From positions 744,001 through 808,000 of the forward strand of contig NZ_CP029255.1 of NCBI RefSeq assembly GCF_003122385.1: a DNA stretch of 64,000 nucleotides, in the 5' to 3' direction. The stretch is from Flavobacterium crocinum (GTDB lineage Bacteria > Bacteroidota > Bacteroidia > Flavobacteriales > Flavobacteriaceae). This document shows positions 17,978-26,118 of this stretch, piece after piece; positions within the stretch are counted from its first letter, which is position 1; every line of letters begins with the position of its first letter. The notes below the pieces were generated by a model. The model ran no database searches, was not told the DNA's origin, and was given only the letters and a program-made list of their open reading frames with translations. A program made the position numbers and the translations under genes.

Positions 17978-18198
17978 CGTATAAAATACCGACAAAAAGT
18001 ATTAAAAAGTCGTCAATTTGCGCGTTATGGACTACAACACAATTCAAATAATTGCATTTTTAACAAAAAAGACATATCAAAATTCAACAAATCAATATTT
18101 TTTTTATCAAAAAGAGAAAAATTCATTTTAATGCGCAACACAAAAGACAAAAGTTATTTTTCTTAACATTTCGATAACATTATCTGAGTTAATTGTTA

Positions 18199-18206
18199 TA
18201 ATTTTG
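18199..18206 (+). promoter_or_regulatory. -7 element for the Oar-like receptor gene
   Basis: TAATTTTG matches TAnnTTTG exactly, 22 bases before the start codon. The 319-base gap between pgi and this gene otherwise holds only the pgi terminator and AT-rich sequence. Confidence 0.5.
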
Positions 18207-18228
18207 CCAAAAACAAATAACAAAACAG

Positions 18229-21200
18229 ATGAAAAAATTGTCAAAGTTTCTCTTACTGCTTTTAGCGTTTATTTATGCAGGAGATATTTATGCACAAGGT
18301 AACACAACTTCTTCTATCAATGGAGTTGTTTACGATTCGCAAAACAAGTCCCTGCCAGGAGCAACGATTCTTGCAGTTCACGAGGCTTCAGGTAGCCGTT
18401 ACTCAACCACAACGGATTTTGATGGTCACTTTAGAATCTCTAACATGCGTGTTGGTGGTCCTTACAAAATCGAAGTGACTTTCATTGGTTTCACAACCTA
18501 CACAGAGTCAGGAGTTTATTTACAACTTGGTGATTCTAAAAGTTTAAAAGTTGTCTTAAAAGACGAAACAAACCAACTTAGTGAAGTTGTAGTTGTAGGT
18601 AAAAAAGACCCAACTTTCAACTCTAAAAAGACTGGATCTCAAACAATTATCGATCACGAAAAGATAACAGAATTACCTTCTTTATCTAGAAATATTGCTG
18701 ATTTTGCCAGACTTACACCTCAAGCTCAAATGCGTAATGATGATGTAATCTCAATTGGCGGACAAAATAACAGATTTAATGCAATCTACATTGACGGAGC
18801 TGTAAACAACGACGTTTTCGGATTAGCTGCAAACGGTACAAACGGTGGACAAACAGGAGTTTCTCCAATTTCATTAGATGCAATTGAGCAATTCCAGGTG
18901 AGTGTTTCTCCTTACGATGTTAAATTATCAGGATTTGCCGGAGGTGCAATTAGTGCAATTACACGTTCTGGAACAAATAACTTTGACGGTTCTGCTTATT
19001 TCTTATACAGAGATCAATCTTTGGCAGGAAAGACTCCAACACGCAGCGGAAGTGGTGTTGAGAGAAAAAGATTGGGTGATTTTACAGCACAAACTTATGG
19101 TGTTAGAGCTGGTGGAGCAATTTTAAAAGATAAATTATTCTACTTCATTAACTATGAAAGACAGGAAAATGAAACACCACAGCCTTTTGATATTGCAAAT
19201 TACACAGGAACTACAAAAGCAGCAGGGCTAGAAGCTTTAAGTAATTATTTAATAAACACCTATAATTACAACCCTGGAACATATCAAAATAATAAATTAT
19301 CATTAACAAGTGATAAATTAATTGCTAAGGTTGACTGGAACATTAATGATAATAATAAATTATCTGTTAAAAACAGTTATGTAAAAGCTACAAACTTTTC
19401 TCCATTCCGTTCTTCAAACACTGCAATTAATTTCTTGAACGGTGCTCAATCTTTTGAATCTATTACAAATTCAGCATCGTTAGAATTAAACACTAGATTC
19501 AACAATAAATTTTCGAATAACTTAGTTGTTGGATACACAACTGTAAATGATGATAGAGATGCATCTGGAGATCCATTCCCAACGGTAACTATTAGAGATG
19601 GTGTTGGTGCAACGATTTATTTTGGATCTGAAGCAAGTTCAACAGCGAACTTATTAAACCAAAGAGTCTTAACTATTACAGATAACTTTGAAATTAATGT
19701 GGGTAAACATAATATTTTAATTGGTACTCACAATGAATTATCTCACGCTAAAAACGTATTTATCAATAGAAACTACGGAGCGTATGATTACAATAGCGTA
19801 AGCGATTTTATGACAGGAGTTAAGGCATACCGTTATCGTCTAGGATATTCATTATTTGGTGGTTCAGGAGATGACTCTAAAGGAGCTGCTGATTTCAACA
19901 TGAATCAATTTGGTTTATATGTTCAAGACAACATCAGAGTATCTGATAACTTCCGCTTAAATGTTGGTGTAAGAGCTGATATGCCAGTATGGTATGATGG
20001 ACTTGTGAATGAAGATTTTAATACAAGAACAATTGGCCTTTTAGAAGCTAAAGGAAAAGATTTAAAAGGAGCAAAAGTTGGTCAACCTATTAAAAGCACA
20101 GTACATTTCTCACCAAGAATCGGTTTTAACTACGATGTTGACGGTGAAAAAATTACTCAAGTTAGAGGGGGTATTGGTGTATTTACATCAAGAGTTCCAT
20201 TAGTATGGCCAGGTGGAGCATACAATAACAACGGTATTTCTCAAAACAGTATCCAAATAAACAATGCTACTGCTACTCCTACACCAGATTTCAATCCTAA
20301 CACTAATATTGACAGCCAATTAAGTGGTGTTGTTCCTCCAGCTCCATTACCTGGAAGCGGGAAAGTAGGTGGAAATATCGATTTATTTGCTAAAGATTTT
20401 AAGCTTCCACAAGTTTTGAAAACTAGTTTAGCTTTAGATCGTAAATTAGGTGCTGGCTGGGTAATAACTGCTGAGGCAATTTGGAATGAAAACCTTAACT
20501 CAATCCAATACCAAAACTTAAACATTGACGCACCTGTAACTCATTTAACAGGAGCAGACAACAGACCAAGATACAACGGAAATGTTCGTATCGATAATAC
20601 TTACCAAGGTATTTATTTAGCATCTAATAAAAAAGCAGGAAGCTCATGGAACACAAACTTTACTGTAGCTAAGAACTTCACATCAGATTTTATTGATGCA
20701 AATATTTCAGCAACTTATGCTTATGGAGAGTCATATGTTTGGATGGATGCAACAAGTTCTCAAAACAGTTCACAATGGCAATACATAGAAACGGTTAACG
20801 GTTCAAATGCGATTTCCGGAGTATCTAGATCTGATTTTGATCAAGGATCAAGAGTACTTGCTAATTCTTCTATAAAATTCAAATGGAATAAATCAATTAA
20901 AACTACGATTGGTCTTTTCTACGAAGGTACTCAAGGAACTCCTTTTAGCTATGTTTATGATGACACTGGTAACTTATTGCGTGATACTTTTCAGCCTTCA
21001 GCTTTAATTTATGTTCCTGCTAACAAAGGTGAAATAATTTTCACTCCTACTGCGACAATGACAGCAGATCAACAATGGGACGCTTTTAATAATTATATCT
21101 CTCATGATAAATATTTGAACAGCAGAAGAGGTAAATATGCAGAACGTAACGGAGATCGTTTAGACTGGAGTCATGTTGTAGATGTGAAAATTGCTCAGGA

Positions 21201-21480
21201 ATTCTCAATCAATGTTAATAAGAAAAGTCATAAATTAGAATTTACAGCTGACATCTTTAACTTTACAAACTTGTTAAACAAAAACTGGGGAAGAAGATAC
21301 TTTATGTCAAACGATCAGATCTTAGTTCTTAAACACAGTGGATTCTTAGCAGATGGAACAACTCCAACATTCACTTTTAATCCAAGTACTACAAGTAATG
21401 TTAAAAACCAAATTGATGACGTAGGTTTACAATCATCAAGATGGCAAATGCAAGTTGGAGCTAGATACTCTTTCAACTAA
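18229..21480 (+). CDS. Oar-like TonB-dependent outer-membrane receptor
   Basis: 1083 residues. Signal peptide (ends GDIYAQ), an N-terminal carboxypeptidase-regulatory-like beta-sandwich (about 27-112), a TonB plug domain (about 130-245, SRNIADFARLTPQAQMRNDD and NNRFNAIYIDGAVNNDVFG) and a C-terminal barrel ending in RYSFN. The lack of a SusD partner and the Oar-like plug argue against a SusC glycan transporter. Substrate unknown. Monocistronic between pgi and a small membrane-protein gene, with a terminator right after. Confidence 0.88.
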   Translation: MKKLSKFLLLLLAFIYAGDIYAQGNTTSSINGVVYDSQNKSLPGATILAVHEASGSRYSTTTDFDGHFRISNMRVGGPYKIEVTFIGFTTYTESGVYLQLGDSKSLKVVLKDETNQLSEVVVVGKKDPTFNSKKTGSQTIIDHEKITELPSLSRNIADFARLTPQAQMRNDDVISIGGQNNRFNAIYIDGAVNNDVFGLAANGTNGGQTGVSPISLDAIEQFQVSVSPYDVKLSGFAGGAISAITRSGTNNFDGSAYFLYRDQSLAGKTPTRSGSGVERKRLGDFTAQTYGVRAGGAILKDKLFYFINYERQENETPQPFDIANYTGTTKAAGLEALSNYLINTYNYNPGTYQNNKLSLTSDKLIAKVDWNINDNNKLSVKNSYVKATNFSPFRSSNTAINFLNGAQSFESITNSASLELNTRFNNKFSNNLVVGYTTVNDDRDASGDPFPTVTIRDGVGATIYFGSEASSTANLLNQRVLTITDNFEINVGKHNILIGTHNELSHAKNVFINRNYGAYDYNSVSDFMTGVKAYRYRLGYSLFGGSGDDSKGAADFNMNQFGLYVQDNIRVSDNFRLNVGVRADMPVWYDGLVNEDFNTRTIGLLEAKGKDLKGAKVGQPIKSTVHFSPRIGFNYDVDGEKITQVRGGIGVFTSRVPLVWPGGAYNNNGISQNSIQINNATATPTPDFNPNTNIDSQLSGVVPPAPLPGSGKVGGNIDLFAKDFKLPQVLKTSLALDRKLGAGWVITAEAIWNENLNSIQYQNLNIDAPVTHLTGADNRPRYNGNVRIDNTYQGIYLASNKKAGSSWNTNFTVAKNFTSDFIDANISATYAYGESYVWMDATSSQNSSQWQYIETVNGSNAISGVSRSDFDQGSRVLANSSIKFKWNKSIKTTIGLFYEGTQGTPFSYVYDDTGNLLRDTFQPSALIYVPANKGEIIFTPTATMTADQQWDAFNNYISHDKYLNSRRGKYAERNGDRLDWSHVVDVKIAQEFSINVNKKSHKLEFTADIFNFTNLLNKNWGRRYFMSNDQILVLKHSGFLADGTTPTFTFNPSTTSNVKNQIDDVGLQSSRWQMQVGARYSFN

Positions 21481-21501
21481 TAAAGAACCATCCTAAATAA
21501 T

Positions 21502-21541
21502 AAAAACGGCATTGACTTTTAAGTTTAATGCCGTTTTTTTT
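21502..21541 (+). terminator. Terminator after the Oar-like gene
   Basis: AAAAACGGCATT pairs with AATGCCGTTTTT, followed by further T. 21 bases after the stop codon. Confidence 0.88.
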
Positions 21542-21553
21542 AGGCTTTTTTGT

Positions 21554-21561
21554 TATATTTG
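21554..21561 (+). promoter_or_regulatory. -7 element for the four-helix membrane protein gene
   Basis: TATATTTG, an exact TAnnTTTG match 22 bases upstream of the ATG at 21584, just after the preceding terminator. Confidence 0.5.
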
Positions 21562-21583
21562 TTTCAAACAAAAAACAAGATTT

Positions 21584-22006
21584 ATGTATAATTTTCTACA
21601 AAAATTTCACTCCGGATGGGCATATCTGGCATTGCTTCTTTTACTAGTTGCCGTGGTAAATGCAATCATCGGATTTACTTCAAAAAAAGAATTTACTGCT
21701 AAGGATCGTAAAATCGCTTTATTTGCTTTAATTGGTATTCATACACAATTATTAGTCGGTTTGATACTATATTTTGTTTCTCCACTTGGAAAAGCAGCTT
21801 TTGGACAAATGTCTAATGCAGAACTTAGATTAACATCATTAGAACACCCTTTAATTAATCTTATTGCTATCGTCCTAATTACAATTGGATGGTCTAAACA
21901 TAAAAAATTAATCAACAGCGAAGCTAAATTTAAAACCTTTGCTATTTTTTACGGATTAGGATTATTACTTATCTTAAGTAGAATTCCTTGGAACCTTTGG
22001 TTCTAG
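21584..22006 (+). CDS. Four-helix membrane protein (cytochrome-b-like, unverified)
   Basis: 140 residues from ATG 21584; a longer frame upstream runs through the terminator and is rejected. Four hydrophobic segments near 13-33, 45-66, 90-108 and 119-136. Histidines at HSGWAYL, IGIHTQLL, EHPLINL and SKHKK could ligate haem, and similar Bacteroidota proteins are often labelled cytochrome B, but the sequence alone does not prove haem binding. Own promoter and terminator. Confidence 0.72.
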   Translation: MYNFLQKFHSGWAYLALLLLLVAVVNAIIGFTSKKEFTAKDRKIALFALIGIHTQLLVGLILYFVSPLGKAAFGQMSNAELRLTSLEHPLINLIAIVLITIGWSKHKKLINSEAKFKTFAIFYGLGLLLILSRIPWNLWF

Positions 22007-22018
22007 AAAATACCAATT

Positions 22019-22045
22019 AAAAGCCCTTTTATCAGGGCTTTTTTT
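22019..22045 (+). terminator. Terminator after the membrane protein gene
   Basis: AAAGCCCT, a short loop, AGGGCTTT and a T-run, 13 bases after the stop codon. Confidence 0.85.
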
Positions 22046-22098
22046 ATCTCGGCATATTATTTGTACAAACTCCCCCCAAGTCTGAAAAAAAATAACCC

Positions 22099-22590
22099 AT
22101 GAGAAATAAAAAAAACATTTTATTCGCCACAATCGCTCTGACTCTAATTAGCGGCTTTACTTATGTCATAAGCCAAACCAAACCTACAACAGAACCTAAA
22201 ATTATTCAGGACACGGTTAAAAATGCAAGACCGAACATTATTGCATTACCTGTAGACTCAATATTTACAGACAAAGGTTTAAAACTAAAACCATACAAAA
22301 AAAACGCTCATGCCTCCTACTACGCAGATCGTTTTAATGGAAAAAGAACTGCAAGCGGTGCCCGATTCAACAACAACCAATATACTGCTGCTCATAAAAA
22401 ACTTCCTTTTGGAACACGAGTAAAAGTAACAAACGAAGCCAACGGAAAATTTGTTATCGTAAAAATTACAGACCGTGGTCCTTTTGTAAAAACACGCGAA
22501 ATAGACTTATCCAAAAGAGCTTTTATGGACATCACTAAACAGAAAGGTGCCGGCGCAATGAAAGTCACAATTGAGACTATAATAGAATAA
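22099..22590 (+). CDS. rlpA: RlpA-like double-psi beta-barrel protein
   Basis: 163 residues with an N-terminal membrane/signal segment and a C-terminal double-psi beta-barrel (about 72-160). The RlpA core is intact: ASYYADRFNGKRTASGARF, and KITDRGPFVKTREIDLSK containing the catalytic Asp-Arg-Gly. RlpA proteins cleave glycan strands lacking stem peptides or bind them at septa. There is no SPOR domain, so septal targeting is not evident. Isolated gene ended by a bidirectional terminator. Confidence 0.87.
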   Translation: MRNKKNILFATIALTLISGFTYVISQTKPTTEPKIIQDTVKNARPNIIALPVDSIFTDKGLKLKPYKKNAHASYYADRFNGKRTASGARFNNNQYTAAHKKLPFGTRVKVTNEANGKFVIVKITDRGPFVKTREIDLSKRAFMDITKQKGAGAMKVTIETIIE

Positions 22591-22618
22591 AAAAAATCCC
22601 GCTGAAGCGGGATTTTTT
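22591..22618. terminator. Bidirectional terminator between rlpA and the DinB-like gene
   Basis: AAAAAATCCCGCT-GAA-AGCGGGATTTTTT. The perfect stem with A/T flanks serves both the rlpA gene and the converging minus-strand gene that ends at 22621. Confidence 0.92.
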
Positions 22619-22620
22619 AT

Positions 22621-23076
22621 TTAAACCAATTTTCTCAAAGTCATGGCCATACCGGTATGAATACCTTCGTGGTAATTATTAAAGTCCAGAGCGTCCTGAA
22701 CATTACTCAAAGTAAATCCCATACTAGTAGTATATTCATGATAATCTGTAAACAGACCACTTGCGAAATCATTTTTTGTTTTTTCTAATGTTGACGAAAG
22801 AAATGCTTTTATCTCATCAACCTCAGCCTGTGAAACATCGCCTTCCGGTTTACTTCCTTTTTTGTACTTCTGAATGAATTCTTCTGAAACCATTGTTGGA
22901 AGACCTGATAATTTATAAACCAAAACTTGTTGCGAAGAAACACAATGTCCGATGTTCCAAATAATATTATTGTTAAAACCCTGAGGAATTTTATTCAACT
23001 GTTCTAACGAATGATTCTCTAAAATCTTCAAAAGAATTTCTCTTATTGTTTTTTGTACTTCAAAAACTGAACTCAT
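22621..23076 (-). CDS. DinB family protein
   Basis: 151 residues forming a DinB/YfiT-like four-helix bundle. Three metal-ligand histidines are present at the expected places: IWNIGHCVSSQQ after helix 2 and NNYHEGIHTG near the C-terminus. The family includes metal-dependent thiol transferases and many proteins of unknown role. It converges with rlpA and diverges from the ArsC-like gene. Confidence 0.85.
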   Translation of the reverse strand: MSSVFEVQKTIREILLKILENHSLEQLNKIPQGFNNNIIWNIGHCVSSQQVLVYKLSGLPTMVSEEFIQKYKKGSKPEGDVSQAEVDEIKAFLSSTLEKTKNDFASGLFTDYHEYTTSMGFTLSNVQDALDFNNYHEGIHTGMAMTLRKLV

Positions 23077-23156
23077 ATATTTATTTTTTTTCTAAAATTA
23101 GGCATTTTTAAGTTTCAAATGGATTTTCTTTGTAGTCTAATAAAATTCAAAAAATC

Positions 23157-23504
23157 ATGAACAAAATATACTATTTAGCATCTTGCGATACTTGCCGAAA
23201 AATTATCAAAAGTTTACCTGAAAACGATTTGGTTTTTCAGGATATCAGACAAGATCCGATTACCGAAGAACAACTGGAAGAAATGTATAAACTTTCGGGC
23301 AGTTATGAAGCGTTGTTCAGTAAAAAAGCGCAATTGTATAAGTCAATGGATTTAAAAAACAAATCGCTGACCGAAGCTGATTTTAAAAAATATATTTTAG
23401 AACATTATACTTTTTTAAGTCGTCCGGTTTTTATAATTGATGGAAAAATTTACATTGGCAACAGCCAGAAAAATGTTGCTGAAGTAATAAAGGCTTTGAG
23501 TTAG
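23157..23504 (+). CDS. ArsC/Spx-family protein
   Basis: 115 residues, thioredoxin-like fold. The CxxC motif (ASCDTCRKI) near residue 10 and the Arg-Pro turn (FLSRPVFIIDGKIYIG) mark the arsenate reductase/Spx/MgsR family. No arsenic genes are nearby, so arsenate reduction should not be assumed; a redox-regulatory role is equally possible. Diverges from the DinB-like gene with an 80-base spacer. Confidence 0.82.
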   Translation: MNKIYYLASCDTCRKIIKSLPENDLVFQDIRQDPITEEQLEEMYKLSGSYEALFSKKAQLYKSMDLKNKSLTEADFKKYILEHYTFLSRPVFIIDGKIYIGNSQKNVAEVIKALS

Positions 23505-23520
23505 ATAAATACTCTTTTAA

Positions 23521-23645
23521 ATACGATTGCCCGCGTGAGGGATAGAAGGAAGCTACCGAAGTAGCCCGGATAGCGCGACCTTGTTGCAATAAAAGGGCGA
23601 ATACTCACAAAGTAAGTTTGCCCTTTTATTGCAACAAGGTCACGC
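23521..23645. repeat. Compound intergenic repeat with a 26-bp-arm hairpin
   Basis: Left part: a GCCCGCGTGAGGGATAGAAGG segment then CCGGATAGCGCGACC, a sequence type scattered in Bacteroidota genomes. Right part: arms 23573-23598 and 23620-23645 (GACCTTGTTGCAATAAAAGG core) match at 25 of 26 positions around a 21-base loop. Fills most of the gap between the ArsC-like gene and yicC. Confidence 0.88.
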
Positions 23646-23750
23646 CCAAATTACCATTGACAATCGGTAAAATTTTAGAAAAAAGACATTAAACGGCTTT
23701 TCTCTCGCAGAGAATAGTATTTTACGTCATAAACAGAGCAAACTTTTAAT

Positions 23751-23758
23751 TATCTTTG
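23751..23758 (+). promoter_or_regulatory. -7 element of yicC
   Basis: TATCTTTG, exact match, 19 bases before the ATG. The extended sequence TATCTTTGCGCCTTTAT is identical to that before cvpA (48309). Confidence 0.6.
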
Positions 23759-23777
23759 CGCCTTTATACTCAATTAT

Positions 23778-24638
23778 ATGATACAATCTATGACAGGGTT
23801 TGGCAAAGCTTCTTTGCAATTGCCAACAAAAAAAATCACGGTTGAAGTAAAATCCTTAAACAGTAAAGGTTTAGATTTAAATGTAAGAATGCCATCGCTT
23901 TATCGTGAAATGGAATTGGGCTTACGAACGCAGATTTCAACTAAACTGGAAAGAGGAAAAATCGATTTTGCTATTTATGTAGAAAGTACTGCAGAACAAA
24001 CTTCAACTAAAGTAAACGTTCCTGTTGTAAAAAATTATATTGCACAATTGAGAGAGGTTTATCAGAATGCCGATGAAACGGAACTAATGAAAATGGCAGT
24101 TCGCATGCCGGATACCCTAAAAACAGAACGCGAAGAAATTGATGAAAATGACTGGGAGCAAATTCAGGTAATTATTGATGAAGCGCTTCAAAACATCTTA
24201 AGTTTCCGCAAAGACGAAGGAGAATCTCTTGAAAAAGAATTCAATTTACGAATTGGAAATATTCGCCAATATATGAATGATGCTTTGGCTCTTGATCCAG
24301 AACGTGTTCAGGCAATTAAAGACCGTCTGCAAACTGCAATTTCAGAACTACAAGTTAATGTAGATGAAAACCGTTTTGAGCAGGAATTGATCTATTATTT
24401 AGAAAAATTAGATATTACCGAAGAAAAAGTTCGTTTAACCAATCATTTGGATTATTTCATTGAAACTTTGGGTGGAAATGAAGCTAACGGACGTAAACTT
24501 GGTTTTATCACTCAGGAAATGGGTCGTGAAATCAATACCATGGGTTCCAAATCCAATCATGCACAAATGCAGAAATTGGTTGTCATGATGAAGGATGAAT
24601 TAGAGAAGATTAAGGAGCAGGTATTAAACGTATTGTAA
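23778..24638 (+). CDS. yicC: YicC family endoribonuclease
   Basis: 286 residues. Starts MIQSMTGFGKASLQL, the diagnostic YicC N-terminus, and ends with the DUF1732 region (GREINTMGSKSNHAQMQKLV). E. coli YicC is a ring-forming endoribonuclease implicated in small-RNA decay. The gene precedes gmk, as in many bacteria, with 54 bases between them, so the pair is likely one transcript. Confidence 0.93.
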   Translation: MIQSMTGFGKASLQLPTKKITVEVKSLNSKGLDLNVRMPSLYREMELGLRTQISTKLERGKIDFAIYVESTAEQTSTKVNVPVVKNYIAQLREVYQNADETELMKMAVRMPDTLKTEREEIDENDWEQIQVIIDEALQNILSFRKDEGESLEKEFNLRIGNIRQYMNDALALDPERVQAIKDRLQTAISELQVNVDENRFEQELIYYLEKLDITEEKVRLTNHLDYFIETLGGNEANGRKLGFITQEMGREINTMGSKSNHAQMQKLVVMMKDELEKIKEQVLNVL

Positions 24639-24692
24639 ATACTATACAAAAATAAAGCTTAAAGCGTACTGCTAAAGCCTAAAGCATACATA

Positions 24693-25265
24693 ATGAACAA
24701 AGGAAAATTAATTGTTTTTTCAGCACCATCAGGATCAGGAAAAACAACTATCGTAAAACATTTATTAGGGAAAGAAGATTTAAACTTAGAATTTTCGATC
24801 TCGGCAGCATCTCGTGACCCACGCGGAGAGGAAGAACACGGAAAAGATTATTATTTTATTTCGCTGGAACAATTCAAAAAACATATTAAAGCCGAAGAAT
24901 TCTTAGAATGGGAAGAAGTGTACCGTGATAATTTTTACGGAACCTTAAAAGCCGAAATCGAAAGAATCTGGGCTATGGGGAAAAATGTTATTTTTGACAT
25001 TGATGTTGCCGGAGGATTACGTATTAAACATAAATTTCCTGAACAAACCTTAGCTGTTTTCGTAAAACCACCAAGTGTTGACGAATTAAAACGCCGATTA
25101 AAACAGCGTTCTACAGAAAGTGAAGATAAAATCAACATGCGCATTGCAAAAGCTTCTGTTGAATTGGCTACAGCTCCACAGTTTGATACTATCATCAAAA
25201 ACTACGATTTAGATACGGCTAAAAAAGAAGCTTATCAATTAGTGAAAGAATTCGTTAATAAGTAA
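24693..25265 (+). CDS. gmk: Guanylate kinase
   Basis: 190 residues. Phosphorylates GMP to GDP with ATP. P-loop SAPSGSGKTT at 9-18, the GMP-binding segment SRDPRGEEEHGKDYYF and the lid region RLKQRSTESEDKINMR are all present. Note SRDPRGEE where many homologues have TRxPRxGE; this is common in Bacteroidota. Part of the yicC-gmk-nadD series. Confidence 0.96.
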   Translation: MNKGKLIVFSAPSGSGKTTIVKHLLGKEDLNLEFSISAASRDPRGEEEHGKDYYFISLEQFKKHIKAEEFLEWEEVYRDNFYGTLKAEIERIWAMGKNVIFDIDVAGGLRIKHKFPEQTLAVFVKPPSVDELKRRLKQRSTESEDKINMRIAKASVELATAPQFDTIIKNYDLDTAKKEAYQLVKEFVNK

Positions 25266-25273
25266 TCTTATTC

Positions 25274-25365
25274 CGCAGAGATACACAAAGAAAAAACACA
25301 GAGATTCGCAAAAGTATTATTTTAAACTTTGCGAATCTTTGTGCTATCTTAGCGAATCTCTGTGA
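25274..25365. repeat. Nested inverted repeat (CACAGAGATTCGCAAAG words) before nadD
   Basis: CACAGAGATTCGCAAA (25297-25312) pairs with CTTTGCGAATCTTTGTG (25327-25343), and outer GCAGAGAT pairs with AATCTCTGTG near 25355-25364. The right edge ends 12 bases from the nadD ATG, so the repeat forms the leader of nadD. Confidence 0.8.
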
Positions 25366-25376
25366 AACTACAAAAA

Positions 25377-25958
25377 ATGAAAATAGGCCTTTATTTCGGA
25401 ACATATAATCCTATTCACGTTGGACATTTAATCATTGCCAATCACATGGCTGAGTTTGCCGATTTAGATCAGATTTGGATGGTGGTTACGCCTCATAATC
25501 CATTGAAGAAGAAAGCGACTTTATTAGACGATCAACAACGCCTTCAAATGGTTTTTCTGGCAACAGAAGATTACCCAAAGATAAAACCGTCGGATATTGA
25601 GTTTAAATTACCTCAGCCGAGCTATACTGTTATTACACTTGAACATTTAAAAGAGAAATATCCCAATCATAAATTTTCTTTAATTATGGGAGAAGACAAT
25701 TTAAAAACGCTTCATAAATGGAGAAATTATGAAGTAATTCTAGAAAACCATGATATTTATGTGTATCCGAGAATTTCGGACGAACCCGAAAATGTCGAAT
25801 TAAAATCGCATCCAAAAATTCATGTTATCGATGCACCGATTGTAGAGATTTCTTCTACTTTTATTCGAAACAGTATTAAAGAGGGGAAAAATATTCAGCC
25901 TTTATTACCTCCAAAAGTTTGGGAGTATATTGATCATAATAATTTTTATAAGAAATAA
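25377..25958 (+). CDS. nadD: Nicotinate-nucleotide adenylyltransferase
   Basis: 193 residues from ATG 25377 (a GTG 15 bases upstream lies inside a repeat and is rejected). Transfers AMP from ATP to nicotinate mononucleotide in de novo NAD+ synthesis. Nucleotidyltransferase motif GTYNPIHVGHLIIANHM and the C-terminal ISSTFIRNSIKEG are intact. It converges on the end of the minus-strand NAD+/ADP-ribose operon, 160 bases away. Confidence 0.95.
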   Translation: MKIGLYFGTYNPIHVGHLIIANHMAEFADLDQIWMVVTPHNPLKKKATLLDDQQRLQMVFLATEDYPKIKPSDIEFKLPQPSYTVITLEHLKEKYPNHKFSLIMGEDNLKTLHKWRNYEVILENHDIYVYPRISDEPENVELKSHPKIHVIDAPIVEISSTFIRNSIKEGKNIQPLLPPKVWEYIDHNNFYKK

Positions 25959-25964
25959 GTAAAC

Positions 25965-26070
25965 TTGTCATTTCGAGCGAAGGGAGAAATCACACTCGGG
26001 ATTCGACAGAGATTGGCGATATGCTTTGCGGAGTTTCTAGTGCGATTTCTCCCTTCGGTCGAAATGACAA
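25965..26070. repeat. TCATTnCGA inverted-repeat element, copy 1
   Basis: Arms TTGTCATTTCGAGCGAAGGG... (25965-25996) and its near-perfect complement (26039-26070) enclose a spacer with ATTCGACAGAGATTGG. A second element with the same layout lies at 51539-51642. It separates nadD from the converging operon terminator. Confidence 0.9.
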
Positions 26071-26080
26071 TACTATACAA

Positions 26081-26110
26081 AAAAGCCTGAACTTACATTC
26101 AGGCTTTCAT
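26081..26110. terminator. Terminator of the NAD+/ADP-ribose operon
   Basis: AAAAGCCTGA-ACTTACAT-TCAGGCTTT. On the minus strand the stem is followed by TTTTTTG, a good intrinsic terminator 9 bases after the Nampt stop codon; it can also act on nadD. Confidence 0.88.
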
Positions 26111-26118
26111 TTTTATAA

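Noticed and set aside
17939..18166. 75-residue ORF after pgi
   Set aside because: It starts inside the pgi terminator hairpin and is made of low-complexity AT-rich codons.
18229..21480. SusC-type glycan transporter linked to the glycan cluster
   Set aside because: No SusD partner, Oar-like plug, and 28 kb away from the glycoside hydrolases on the other strand.
23157..23504. Arsenate resistance gene
   Set aside because: ArsC-like fold only; no arsR, arsB or acr3 nearby, so a redox or regulatory role is just as likely.
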